This document shows, in pieces, positions 53,567 to 62,396 of a stretch of 64,000 nucleotides of DNA. Source of the stretch: Opitutaceae bacterium (GTDB lineage: Bacteria > Verrucomicrobiota > Verrucomicrobiia > Opitutales > Opitutaceae); the NCBI GenBank assembly GCA_027490995.1, contig JAIXWY010000011.1:1302001-1366000 (forward strand). Direction: 5' to 3'. The position numbers and the translations under genes were made by a program. The notes under the pieces are model-generated. The model searched no databases and was not told the origin of the DNA. It worked only from the letters and a program-made list of their open reading frames with translations. The number at the start of each line of letters is the position of its first letter. The first letter of the stretch is position 1.

Positions 53567-54817
53567 CTAGGCCGGCGCGCCGGCACGCGGTAAGCGGAGC
53601 GCCAACACCACTCCGAGGCCGGCGAGGAAGAAGCCGCCGTTCACCAGCACCGCAACGCGGAAGCCGTGCGCGGTCGCAAGCTCGCCCATGACCAGGGGAC
53701 CGATCACGCCCCCGAGGCGCGCAAAGAGGCCCCAAAAACCGAAGAACTCGCCCGATCGGCCCGTCGGCGTCAGCGCTGCCACCACCGCCCGACTGGCCGA
53801 CTGGATGGAGCCGATCCCTAAGCCGGCCACAGCCCCGATCACAAAAAACTCCGTCTTGGTCCGGCAATAGGCTGCCCAGATGCAAACGAGCACCCACAAC
53901 ACCAACGAAGCCACCAGCGCGGGCTTCGCCCCGATCCGGTCTTGCAGGAAACCAAACGCGAGCGCGCCGAGGGCGCTCGAAATCTGCAGGCCCGCGAAGA
54001 GGACGAGGTTCTCGGTCGCGGTCAGCCGGAGGACCTCCGCGCCGAAGAGGGACGCGAAGGTGATGATGGCCATCAGGCCCGACAGGAAGAGGGTGAACGC
54101 AACGAAGAAGACGGCGAGCGTGCGATGCTGCGGCAACTCCCGCGCGGTGCGACAGAGAGTCCGCCAACCCGCCAGCGCAAAACTCTCCCCCGGCGGCAGG
54201 GCGCGGGGCTCCGCCCGCTCGCGCAAGAAGAGGAGCGTCGGGAGCGTCGCCGCGATGAAGAACACGCCGGTCATCAGGAAGGTCCAGCGCGCCGACGCCC
54301 CCAAGCCCACGATCAACCCCAGCGCGAGCGCCAGGCTGAGTAAACCGCCCATGTAGCCAAAACTCCACCCGTACGCGGAAATGCGTCCCACGTTGGCCGG
54401 CGTGCTGATCTCGGGCAGGAAGCTGGCGCAGGCGGACTCGCTGAGGCAGAAGGCCACATTGGCCAAGGCGACGAGGGTGACCGCCAGCAGAATGTCTCCC
54501 GGCCCGGTCAGGCTCAACGCGGCGGTGGCCACGGAGCACATCAACGCAGAAGTGAGCAGCAGCCGTTTCTTCCGCGCCGTGAAATCCGCCATCGCGCCAA
54601 GCCAGGGCGCGAGCACGATCACGGCCGCCTGAGACGTCGCCAGGGTCCGCCCCCACCACCCCGCCGCCTCCGCGGCACCTCCCGCGATCACGTCCTTGAA
54701 GTAGACCGCATAAACAACGGTCACGATGATCGTTGTGAACGCCGAATTCGCGAAATCGAAGCAACACCAGCCGAAGATCTCTCGCCTCGTGACCGGCGAT
54801 GTCTGCGGAGAACTCAT
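53567..54817 (-). CDS. MFS transporter, UMF1 family
   Basis: 416 residues, about 12 helices. The N-terminus EIFGWCCFDFANSAFTTIIV is the hallmark of UMF1/Atg22-like proteins, and the WGRTLATSQAAVIVLAPWLGAM loop fits. ATG at 54817 chosen; a TTG two codons upstream is in frame. Substrate unknown; Atg22 in yeast exports amino acids from the vacuole. It is divergent from the desaturase gene with a 148 bp gap. Confidence 0.9.
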   Translation of the reverse strand: MSSPQTSPVTRREIFGWCCFDFANSAFTTIIVTVVYAVYFKDVIAGGAAEAAGWWGRTLATSQAAVIVLAPWLGAMADFTARKKRLLLTSALMCSVATAALSLTGPGDILLAVTLVALANVAFCLSESACASFLPEISTPANVGRISAYGWSFGYMGGLLSLALALGLIVGLGASARWTFLMTGVFFIAATLPTLLFLRERAEPRALPPGESFALAGWRTLCRTARELPQHRTLAVFFVAFTLFLSGLMAIITFASLFGAEVLRLTATENLVLFAGLQISSALGALAFGFLQDRIGAKPALVASLVLWVLVCIWAAYCRTKTEFFVIGAVAGLGIGSIQSASRAVVAALTPTGRSGEFFGFWGLFARLGGVIGPLVMGELATAHGFRVAVLVNGGFFLAGLGVVLALRLPRAGAPA

Positions 54818-54965
54818 GCCCAAGCGTCGGCTCAGCTCGTCACCAACGCAAGCGAACAGCGGCTAACCCACGAACCACGCTGATTGAAGGAGATCCAAAC
54901 GATCACCCAGGTCCTCCAAAAACACCGCTTGCCTCGCTTCGATTCCGGGAGAACGTTGTTCGCTG

Positions 54966-56180
54966 ATGCCCGCGTCCGTACCGTCCGCCGTCCCGCCTTC
55001 TCTGCCGCAGCGCATGACCCGCGCCCTGATTCAGTGGATCGACTCCGACTACTGTCCGGAGGGTGCCGCTCGCCTGCGTGAGCAACCCGACCGGGTTGAC
55101 TGGCTCCGCGTGCTGCCGTTCATTTTCCTTCATGCGGGATGCCTCGGCGTGATCTGGGTCGGTTGGAGTCCGGTCGCCGTCTGGGCCGCGGTCGCCCTTT
55201 ACTTTATCCGCATGTTCGCGGTGACCGGCATCCATCACCGTTACTTCTCACACAAGACCTACAGCACGTCGCGCTTCGGCCAGTTCCTGCTCGCGGTGTT
55301 CGCGGCGACCACGGTCCAGCGCGGCTCGCTCTGGTGGGCCTACCACCACCGCCACCACCATCAGCATTCGGATCAGGCGGAAGACGCGCATTCCCCGCAC
55401 GTGCACGGTTTCCTGTGGTCGCACATCGGCTGGATCACCAGCCGCCGGAACTTTCCCACAGACTACTCGAAGATCCGCGACCTCGCGCGCTTCCCTGAGC
55501 TGGTGTGGCTGAATCGTTTCGACTTGGTTGTGCCCACCCTCTTCGCCGTCGCTCTGTTCGGCGTGGGTGCGCTGCTGGAGCGCGTCGCCCCAGGCCTCGG
55601 TACCACGGGCCCCCAGATGCTAGTCTGGGCCTTCTTCATCAGCACCACGGTCCTTTTCCACGGCACCGCGTGTATCAACTCCATGGCGCATCTCATGGGG
55701 CGTCGGCGGTTCCGCACCGAGGACGACTCACGCAACAGCTTCATCCTCGCGATCATCACGCTCGGTGAAGGCTGGCACAACAACCACCACCGCTACCAGT
55801 CGTCGACCCGCAATGGCTTCTACTGGTGGGAGGTCGATCCGACTTACTACGGCTTGAAGCTCCTGTCGTGGACCGGCTTCATCTGGGGCCTCAAGCCCGT
55901 ACCCCAGGCGGTCCTCGACGAGGGCGCGCGCGCCGAGCATGCCGCCTCCGTGGCCGCGGCGGAATCCGCCGCCCAGGCCCGCCGGGAGCACGGTAGTTCC
56001 CCTCTCAAGCAGGTCATTCCGGCCGCCGCTGCGATCGCAGTGGCTACAGTCCAAGCCGCCAACAGCGAGGCGCCGCGCAAGACGGAGTCACCCGCCGTGC
56101 ACAAGGACGTGAGCGAACTCGCCCACGAGCTCCGGTCAGGACAGACGTCTTCCCAGACTCCCCCCACCCCCGGCGCCTAA
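54966..56180 (+). CDS. Membrane acyl-CoA/acyl-lipid delta-9-type fatty acid desaturase
   Basis: 404-residue di-iron desaturase with the three histidine boxes: HHRYFSH (90-96), HHRHHHQHS (127-135) and EGWHNNHHRYQ (about 260-270), plus four membrane helices between them. It inserts a double bond in saturated acyl chains. The C-terminal 70 residues form an Ala-rich, low-complexity extension absent from short relatives. It lies 26 bp before an FAD amine-oxidase-type gene, a pairing often seen in bacterial lipid-modification clusters. Confidence 0.93.
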   Translation: MPASVPSAVPPSLPQRMTRALIQWIDSDYCPEGAARLREQPDRVDWLRVLPFIFLHAGCLGVIWVGWSPVAVWAAVALYFIRMFAVTGIHHRYFSHKTYSTSRFGQFLLAVFAATTVQRGSLWWAYHHRHHHQHSDQAEDAHSPHVHGFLWSHIGWITSRRNFPTDYSKIRDLARFPELVWLNRFDLVVPTLFAVALFGVGALLERVAPGLGTTGPQMLVWAFFISTTVLFHGTACINSMAHLMGRRRFRTEDDSRNSFILAIITLGEGWHNNHHRYQSSTRNGFYWWEVDPTYYGLKLLSWTGFIWGLKPVPQAVLDEGARAEHAASVAAAESAAQARREHGSSPLKQVIPAAAAIAVATVQAANSEAPRKTESPAVHKDVSELAHELRSGQTSSQTPPTPGA

Positions 56181-56206
56181 CGCCCGAGGGACGTTCGTTC
56201 GCCGCC

Positions 56207-57535
56207 ATGGCCCGCATCGCGATCATCGGCACCGGCATCGCCGGTCTTGGCTGCGCGCATTTCCTCCAGCGCCACCACGAGCTCACGCTGTTCGAGCGTA
56301 ACCGCCACGTCGGCGGCCACACTCACACCGTCGAGATCAACGAGCCCGAATCCGCCTTGGGGCCCGCGCGTATCCGCCCGGTCGACACCGGTTTCATGGT
56401 CTATAACGAGGTCACGTACCCGCTGCTGACCCGACTCTTTCGCGAACTCGCAGTGCCCACCAAGCCGACCGACATGTCGTTTTCGGTGAAGCACACTGTC
56501 GAGAACATCGAGTTCTCCGGATCATCCCTCAATCACCTCTTCGCCCAGCGCCGCAACCTCCTGCGCCCCCGGTTCGTCCGGATGCTGCTCCAAATTCACC
56601 GCTTCAACCAGGAGGCCGTAGCCGCGCTGAACCAACCGGACACCGCCGCTCTGACGCTGGGCGACTACGTGCGCGCCCGCAACTACGGCGACGACTTCTT
56701 CAATCTCTATCTGGCCCCCATGAGCTCGGCGGTGTGGAGCACACCGCCGGAGCTCATGATGACGTTCCCGGCCGCCACGCTACTGCGCTTCTTCCACAAT
56801 CACGGATTCCTCGGGCTGAGCACCCAGCATCCGTGGCGTACCGTCGAGGGCGGCGCACGGGAATATGTCCGTCGACTGACCGCGCCGTGGCGCGAACGGA
56901 TCATCGTCGGCGACGCCGCCGCGCGGATCCAGCGAGCACCCGGCCGGGTGACGGTGGAGACAAGGTCCGGCGCCACCCACGCCTTCGACCGGGTCATTGT
57001 CGCGACGCATGCCGACGAGGCTCTCGCCCTTCTCGGCGACGCAACCGCCAGCGAGCGCGAGGTCCTGCAGGAGTTTCGCTACCAGCCCAACACCGCGACG
57101 TTGCACACGGACGCCCGCGTCATGCCGAAAACCCGGCTGGCTTGGTCTTCGTGGAACTACGAGCTCACGTCGCGAAAGGGAGGCCCCGGCACGACAGCGA
57201 CCCATTATTGGATGAACCGGCTCCAAGGGGTCAGCGACCGCGAGAACTACTTTGTCACCATTGGCCGCCCGGAGTCCATCGACCCTGCGCGCGTCCTGCA
57301 GAAAATTGAAACGTCGCACCCCCTCTTCAGTCTGGGAGCCATTCAGGCCCAGGCGGCGCTTCCGGGTCTTAACGCGGCAGCCCGCGGCAGCACGGAAACC
57401 TATTTCTGCGGAAGCTACTTCCGCTACGGCTTCCACGAAGATGCGCTATTGAGCGCATTTCGGCTGAGCGAACTGCTCCTTGGCGGAGATCCGTGGGCGT
57501 CGGTCGCCGCCGCTCCACTTGCGCCCGCGCGCTGA
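56207..57535 (+). CDS. FAD-dependent amine-oxidase-like / NAD(P)-binding flavoprotein
   Basis: 442 residues: N-terminal dinucleotide-binding IIGTGIAGLGCAHFL (5-19) with E34 in LTLFERNRHVGGHTHTVE, PVDTGFMVYNEVTYPLLTRL and a C-terminal FCGSYFRYGFHEDALLSA substrate/FAD segment. It belongs to the group found beside cyclopropane-fatty-acid synthase and DUF1365 genes, but here beside a desaturase. It probably acts in modified-lipid synthesis. Reaction unproven. Confidence 0.87.
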   Translation: MARIAIIGTGIAGLGCAHFLQRHHELTLFERNRHVGGHTHTVEINEPESALGPARIRPVDTGFMVYNEVTYPLLTRLFRELAVPTKPTDMSFSVKHTVENIEFSGSSLNHLFAQRRNLLRPRFVRMLLQIHRFNQEAVAALNQPDTAALTLGDYVRARNYGDDFFNLYLAPMSSAVWSTPPELMMTFPAATLLRFFHNHGFLGLSTQHPWRTVEGGAREYVRRLTAPWRERIIVGDAAARIQRAPGRVTVETRSGATHAFDRVIVATHADEALALLGDATASEREVLQEFRYQPNTATLHTDARVMPKTRLAWSSWNYELTSRKGGPGTTATHYWMNRLQGVSDRENYFVTIGRPESIDPARVLQKIETSHPLFSLGAIQAQAALPGLNAAARGSTETYFCGSYFRYGFHEDALLSAFRLSELLLGGDPWASVAAAPLAPAR

Positions 57536-57604
57536 TTCGGCAGTGTAAGGCTCCCGCCGCTTCACCGAAGCGGTACCCTACCCCTGCTGAAGACTCGCTG
57601 TACC

Positions 57605-58387
57605 ATGCGCGCCCTCTCGTCTGATTCCACGTCAGCACTCGCGGCAGCGGAGCGCTCTCCAGAGCTCAGCGTCGTGATTCCATTCTACAATGAGTCGCCC
57701 AACATTCCGCCGCTGCTGGCGGAGCTGCGCGAGACGCTGGAACGCCTCAACCTGCACGCCGAGGTGATTGTCGTCGATGACGGCAGCACGGACGACTCAC
57801 GTGCCGTGCTGGCGGCTGCGGCAGCGAAGTGGCCCGCGCTGCAGCTGGTGGTCCTTCCGAGAAACCGGGGGCAGGCGGTGGCGCTCTGGCGCGGCTTCGA
57901 ACGCGTGCGTTCACCGTGGATCGCCACCCTGGATGGCGACGGCCAGAACCCTCCGTCCGAACTCGCCCGGCTGTGGGAGCGACGCGAAGAGGCCGATCTG
58001 CTCGTCGGACGCCGCGTGGGAAGGCAAGATTCGCTGGCCCGAAAGATCATGTCACGGATCGCCAATCACGTCCGCCGCGCCCTGCTGCGCGATGGCGTCA
58101 GCGACAGCGGTTGCGCACTGCGCCTCTTCCGCCGCGAAGTGCGCGCGTCCCTTCCCCCGTTTCGCACGCTCTATTCCTTCATGCCCGCCTGCGCGGCCTC
58201 CGGCGGCTGGCGCGTCATGGAGGTCCCCGTCGCCCACCGCCCACGCATCGCTGGCACCGCGAACTACACGTTCCGCAAAATGGCCATCTTTCCATTCCTC
58301 GATACCCTCGCCTTCGCTTGGGTGCTACGCCGGATGCTGGATCTGAGTCCACGCGCGGATCAGCCTGGGGCCAAAATCAGGAAGTAG
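57605..58387 (+). CDS. Glycosyltransferase family 2, DPM1-like
   Basis: 260 residues: LSVVIPFYNESPNIPPLLAEL (quoted in part), VIVVDDGSTDDS, LPRNRGQAVALWRGF and ATLDGDGQNPPSE with the metal-binding DxD; then LARKIMSRIANHVRRALLRDGVSDSGCALRLF, typical of polyprenyl-phosphate sugar synthases. A C-terminal hydrophobic segment (MAIFPFLDTLAFAWVLRRML) may anchor it. It lies 69 bp after the flavoprotein gene. Confidence 0.9.
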   Translation: MRALSSDSTSALAAAERSPELSVVIPFYNESPNIPPLLAELRETLERLNLHAEVIVVDDGSTDDSRAVLAAAAAKWPALQLVVLPRNRGQAVALWRGFERVRSPWIATLDGDGQNPPSELARLWERREEADLLVGRRVGRQDSLARKIMSRIANHVRRALLRDGVSDSGCALRLFRREVRASLPPFRTLYSFMPACAASGGWRVMEVPVAHRPRIAGTANYTFRKMAIFPFLDTLAFAWVLRRMLDLSPRADQPGAKIRK

Positions 58388-58465
58388 TTTAGTTCATAAC
58401 CGGACTGCAGATTCGCGTTGGTTTTACGGGAGCACGCAGTCCACTTCAGAGGTAACTTGGCCGTC

Positions 58466-58489
58466 GCGGACCCATTAGGTCCGCTTTTT
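58466..58489 (+). terminator. Rho-independent terminator after the GT2 gene
   Basis: GCGGACC (58466-58472) and GGTCCGC (58478-58484) form a perfect 7 bp stem with loop CATTA, followed by TTTTT. It separates the GT2 unit from the pyrophosphatase gene. Confidence 0.8.
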
Positions 58490-58598
58490 GACCCCTGACA
58501 CGGGACGCCCAAACTGCTCGCTCAGAGCGGCCTCGGCTGGAAATTGGCTGGCGATACCGGAGGGGCCGAGACAACAGTCCGCCAACCCCGAACCCCGT

Positions 58599-61058
58599 AT
58601 GATTCTGAAACCTTGGCAAAGCTTGGCCGCCGCCGCTGCATTGGCTGCGTCCTTTACCTCATCGGTCCGCGCAGGCGAGGCCGACATCAAGATCCCCGAT
58701 CTCGGGCAGATCTCTTTTCTCGACGGAGCCCTCAGCGGCTATCAGGTGCTGTACATCGGACTCGCCGTCTGCGTGGTCGGCATCCTCTTCGGTTGGTGGC
58801 AGTATCAGCAGACCAAGGCCCTCCCGGTTCACCGGTCGATGGCAGCGGTCTCGAACGTCATCTGGGAGACCTGCAAGACCTACCTTGCGCAGCAAGGGAA
58901 GTTCCTGATCGGGCTATGGGGCCTGATCGCGGTGTGCATGGCCTACTACTTCGGCGGCCTCGTGCAGGAGTCCGTCGGTGCCGTCGCGATCATCCTGGCT
59001 TCCTCCGTCCTCGGCATTCTCGGCAGCTACGGTGTGGCGTGGTTCGGTATCCGCATCAACACGGTGGCTAACTCCCGCGCCGCGTTCTCCGCGCTGCGCG
59101 GCAACCCACTCGCCACTCTGGCCATTCCGCTGCGCTCCGGCATGAGCGTCGGTCTGCTCCTCGTGTCGATCGAACTGCTGTTCATGATCGCGATCCTCGC
59201 GTTCTTGCCCAGCAACCTCGCCGGTCCGTGCTTCGTCGGGTTCGCCATCGGTGAATCCCTCGGCGCCTCGGCACTGCGCATCTGCGGCGGCATCTTTACC
59301 AAGATCGCCGACATCGGTGCAGACTTGATGAAGATCGTCTTCAACCTGCCGGAAGACGACCCGCGCAACCCTGGCGTGATCGCCGACTGCACCGGCGACA
59401 ATGCCGGCGACTCCGTCGGCCCGACCGCCGATGGCTTTGAGACCTACGGCGTCACGGGCGTCGCCCTGATTGCCTTCCTCGCCCTCGCCCTCGCCGCCAG
59501 CCCGGTCCTCTGCGGAACGCTCATCATCTGGCTGTTCGCCATGCGCATTCTCATGGTGGTGACGTCGCTCGTCAGCTACCTGATGAACGAATCCATGAGC
59601 AAGCTGCTCTACGGCGGCTCGCGCGACTTCAACCTCGAGCAGCCGCTGACCAACCTGGTCTGGCTCACGTCCGTCGTTTCGATCATCGTCACCTACGTCG
59701 CCAGCTGGTTCCTGCTCGGGCACCTCGACGGCCACCCGGGGCTCTGGTGGGTACTCTCGACGATCATCTCGCTGGGCACCGTCGCGGGAGCAATCATCCC
59801 GGAGTTCACGAAGGTCTTTACGTCCACCGAGAGCCGCCACGTGAAGGAGGTCGTTACGTCCTCCCGACAGGGCGGCGCTTCGCTGAACATTCTCAGTGGC
59901 TTCGTTGCCGGCAACTTCTCCGCCTTCTGGCAGGGCGTGACGATCCTCGCCCTGATGGCCGGCGCTGCCTATTTCGCCGGACATCCGAGCGTCACAGGAA
60001 TGATCCCGGAAAGCATCGGTTTCGCCGCCCCTATCTTCGCCTTCGGCCTCGTGGCCTTCGGCTTCCTCGGCATGGGTCCAGTCACGATCGCGGTCGACAG
60101 TTTCGGTCCGGTGACCGACAACGCACAATCCGTCTACGAGCTGTCGCAGATTGAGTCCAAGAAGGAGACGGCGGCCGAGATCGAGCGGGACTTCAAGTTC
60201 AAGCCCGACTTCGAGAACGCCAAGTACCAACTCGAGAAGGGCGATGGCGCCGGCAACACGTTCAAAGCCACCGCCAAGCCCGTGCTCATCGGCACCGCCG
60301 TCGTGGGCGCCACGACCATGGTGTTCGGGATCATCCTGATGCTCCAGCAGATCTACCCCGACACGATCGGCCGGCTCTCGCTGGTCCATCCCGAGGCCCT
60401 CCTCGGTCTGCTCATGGGCGGCAGTGTGATCTATTGGTTCACCGGCGCGTCCACGCAGGCCGTCGTCACCGGTGCCTACCGGGCGGTCGTCTACATCAAG
60501 AAGAACATGCGCCTCGATGCCGCCACGGCCTCGACCGAGGCATCCAAGGAGGTCGTACGAATCTGCACGCAGTACGCGCAGCGCGGCATGGTGAACATCT
60601 TCGTGGTGATCTTCTGCTTCGCCCTCGCGCTGCCGTTCTTCGATCCGTTCTTCTTCATCGGGTACCTCATCGGCATGGCCTTCTTCGGTCTCTTCCAGGC
60701 GATCTTCATGGCCAACGCCGGCGGCGCGTGGGACAACGCCAAGAAGATCGTCGAGGTCGAGCTCCGGCAGAAGCACACGCCTCTCCACGCCGCGACCGTC
60801 GTGGGCGACACGGTGGGCGACCCTTTCAAGGATACGTCGTCCGTCTCCCTGAACCCGGTGATCAAGTTCACCACGCTCTTCGGCCTCCTCGCCGTCGAAA
60901 TCGCGGTGAAGATGAAAGACGAGAGCACCAAGCAGATCTTCGGCTGGGTGATCCTCCTCGTCGGCTTGGTCTTCGTCTACCGAAGCTTCTACCACATGCG
61001 CATTCCGGACGACCCCAGCGACGAGGCCGCCGCCGATGCGACGCTGAAGAGCAACTGA
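58599..61058 (+). CDS. hppA: Membrane-bound ion-translocating pyrophosphatase
   Basis: 819-residue polytopic enzyme that couples PPi hydrolysis to H+ and/or Na+ transport across the cytoplasmic membrane. A signal-like N-terminus (SLAAAAALAASFTSSVRA) precedes about 15-16 helices. Active-site motifs: DIGADLMKI, EDDPRNPGVIADCTGDNAGD, VGPTADGFETYG, GNTFKATAKP and GGAWDNAKKIVE with GDTVGDPFKDT. The DCTGDNAGDSVGPTADG variant recalls the Na+,H+ dual-specificity group as remembered from Bacteroides. Lys in GNTFKA occupies the position that, when Lys, usually marks K+ independence, though that group may differ. The ATG at 58599 is chosen over the longer frame. Confidence 0.96.
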   Translation: MILKPWQSLAAAAALAASFTSSVRAGEADIKIPDLGQISFLDGALSGYQVLYIGLAVCVVGILFGWWQYQQTKALPVHRSMAAVSNVIWETCKTYLAQQGKFLIGLWGLIAVCMAYYFGGLVQESVGAVAIILASSVLGILGSYGVAWFGIRINTVANSRAAFSALRGNPLATLAIPLRSGMSVGLLLVSIELLFMIAILAFLPSNLAGPCFVGFAIGESLGASALRICGGIFTKIADIGADLMKIVFNLPEDDPRNPGVIADCTGDNAGDSVGPTADGFETYGVTGVALIAFLALALAASPVLCGTLIIWLFAMRILMVVTSLVSYLMNESMSKLLYGGSRDFNLEQPLTNLVWLTSVVSIIVTYVASWFLLGHLDGHPGLWWVLSTIISLGTVAGAIIPEFTKVFTSTESRHVKEVVTSSRQGGASLNILSGFVAGNFSAFWQGVTILALMAGAAYFAGHPSVTGMIPESIGFAAPIFAFGLVAFGFLGMGPVTIAVDSFGPVTDNAQSVYELSQIESKKETAAEIERDFKFKPDFENAKYQLEKGDGAGNTFKATAKPVLIGTAVVGATTMVFGIILMLQQIYPDTIGRLSLVHPEALLGLLMGGSVIYWFTGASTQAVVTGAYRAVVYIKKNMRLDAATASTEASKEVVRICTQYAQRGMVNIFVVIFCFALALPFFDPFFFIGYLIGMAFFGLFQAIFMANAGGAWDNAKKIVEVELRQKHTPLHAATVVGDTVGDPFKDTSSVSLNPVIKFTTLFGLLAVEIAVKMKDESTKQIFGWVILLVGLVFVYRSFYHMRIPDDPSDEAAADATLKSN

Positions 61059-61088
61059 GTTCTTTCTCAGCGACCGTTTCACTCCCTA

Positions 61089-61120
61089 GGCACGCGCCCT
61101 CCCGGGCGCGTGCCTTTTTT
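61089..61120 (+). terminator. Rho-independent terminator of hppA
   Basis: GGCACGCGCCC (61089-61099) and GGGCGCGTGCC (61104-61114) form an 11 bp perfect stem with a four-base loop and a following TTTTTT, 30 bp after the hppA stop. A very strong intrinsic terminator. Confidence 0.95.
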
Positions 61121-61168
61121 GTCGCCCGAACCCGCCCAATCTGCCGACTCGACAGTCCTGTCTGCGGT

Positions 61169-61174
61169 CATAAT
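61169..61174 (+). promoter_or_regulatory. Candidate -10 element upstream of the NHL-type gene
   Basis: CATAAT matches five of six bases of TATAAT and lies 54 bp before the ATG in an otherwise GC-rich gap after the hppA terminator. A TCGACA at 61149-61154 is only 14 bp upstream, too close for a standard -35. Confidence 0.3.
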
Positions 61175-61227
61175 CCTCGCGCCGTTGGGACCGCTTTACC
61201 TCCATCTTAGCCTCTCCTTTGTCACGC

Positions 61228-62310
61228 ATGAATCGCCGCTCCTTCCTCCAATCCAGCGCCACTCTCTCCGCCGCCTTCGCCGGCCCGGCCATCCTTCGCG
61301 CCGCCGACCAAGGGCCGGCCAAGAAGGCCATCATCGGCACCGGTGAACACACGTACGAGTGCCATCACTACTGGGGCTCGCTGCCGGACCACATCAAATG
61401 GGGCGAGACGCACGGAGTCACGGTCGACGAGGCCGGATTCATCTACATCCTGAACAATACCGGCGCCTCCTCGGTCCGCCACCAGGATGCCGTCGCCGTC
61501 TTCGACCCCTCGGGCCGTTTTGTCCGCAGCTTCGGCAGCGAGTACAGCGCCTCCAACATCCACACCGTCGGGCACGGCCTCGACCTGCGCAAGGAGGGCA
61601 ACACGGAGTACCTGTACCTGTCGCTGACGTGGGCTAATCTCGTCGTGAAGACCACCCTTAACGGCGAGCTGGTTTGGGCCCAAAGCGTTCCGTGGGAGTC
61701 CGGTGTCTACACCGACCGCAAGCAGTTCATCCCCACCAACGTCGCCTTCCATCCGACCGACGGGAGTCTTTACATCACCAACGGCTACGGCACGCCGTAC
61801 ATCCACCAGTACAGCGCTGACGGTCGCCACGTCCGGACGTTCGGCGGCAAGGGCGGCAAGGACCAGCACGGGAAGTTCACCAACCCTCACGGCTGCTGGG
61901 TCGACAACCGCCCGGGTCGCACGCCGATGCTCGTGGTCTGTGACCGCGGAAACCAGCGCCTGGAGTACTTCACCCTCGAGGGTCAGTACGTCAGCAGCGT
62001 CGAGGGTCTCACCAACCCCGACCATATCGACATCCGCGGCGATGTCCTCCTGATTCCGGATCTGCACGCCCGCGTCACACTTCTCGGCAAGGACAACGAA
62101 GTCATCACCCATCTCGGCTTCGACCAAGCTTGGACCGATCGCGTGCTCAACCGGGGCGGACAGGGAGGTCTGGTCATGCGTACCAAGCCGGAGACCTGGG
62201 AGGACGGACGCTTCATCCATCCGCACGACGCCTGCTTTGATCGCGACGGCAACATCTTCGTGGTTGAGTGGGTGCGCGGCGGGCGCGTGACCAAGCTGCG
62301 CAAGGTCTAG
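61228..62310 (+). CDS. Tat-exported NHL/SMP-30-type beta-propeller protein
   Basis: 360 residues. The Tat signal MNRRSFLQSSATLSAAFAGP is followed by a six-bladed-propeller-like series: HGVTVDEAGFIYILNNTG, VAVFDPSGRFVRSFGSE, VAFHPTDGSLYITNGYG, ADGRHVRTFGGKGGKD, FTLEGQYVSSVEGLTNPDHI and HDACFDRDGNIFVVEWVRGGRVTKL. Homologues are common in Planctomycetes/Verrucomicrobia as secreted '6-bladed beta-propeller' proteins; some relatives are lactonases or lyases. Activity cannot be told. ATG at 61228 is preferred over an upstream TTG. Confidence 0.87.
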   Translation: MNRRSFLQSSATLSAAFAGPAILRAADQGPAKKAIIGTGEHTYECHHYWGSLPDHIKWGETHGVTVDEAGFIYILNNTGASSVRHQDAVAVFDPSGRFVRSFGSEYSASNIHTVGHGLDLRKEGNTEYLYLSLTWANLVVKTTLNGELVWAQSVPWESGVYTDRKQFIPTNVAFHPTDGSLYITNGYGTPYIHQYSADGRHVRTFGGKGGKDQHGKFTNPHGCWVDNRPGRTPMLVVCDRGNQRLEYFTLEGQYVSSVEGLTNPDHIDIRGDVLLIPDLHARVTLLGKDNEVITHLGFDQAWTDRVLNRGGQGGLVMRTKPETWEDGRFIHPHDACFDRDGNIFVVEWVRGGRVTKLRKV

Positions 62311-62396
62311 TCGAGGGAGCGGAACGGAATTCGACCGAAGCACGCTCGCGTCTCACGCAGTTTGCGGTTTGCATGAAGGGAGTCCCCGCTCCCGCC

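Noticed and set aside
58488-58516. TTGACC with 17 bp spacing as hppA promoter
   Set aside because: The -35 match overlaps the T tract of the preceding terminator, and the -10 position (AAACTG) is very poor.
58490-58598. Possible fluoride-type riboswitch upstream of hppA
   Set aside because: Pyrophosphatase genes can carry such riboswitches, but the conserved core could not be matched; only a loose CTCGGC/GCCGAG pairing is seen.
58914-61082. 722-codon minus strand frame over hppA
   Set aside because: Antisense to the unambiguous pyrophosphatase gene; extremely acidic/His-rich sequence with no domain.
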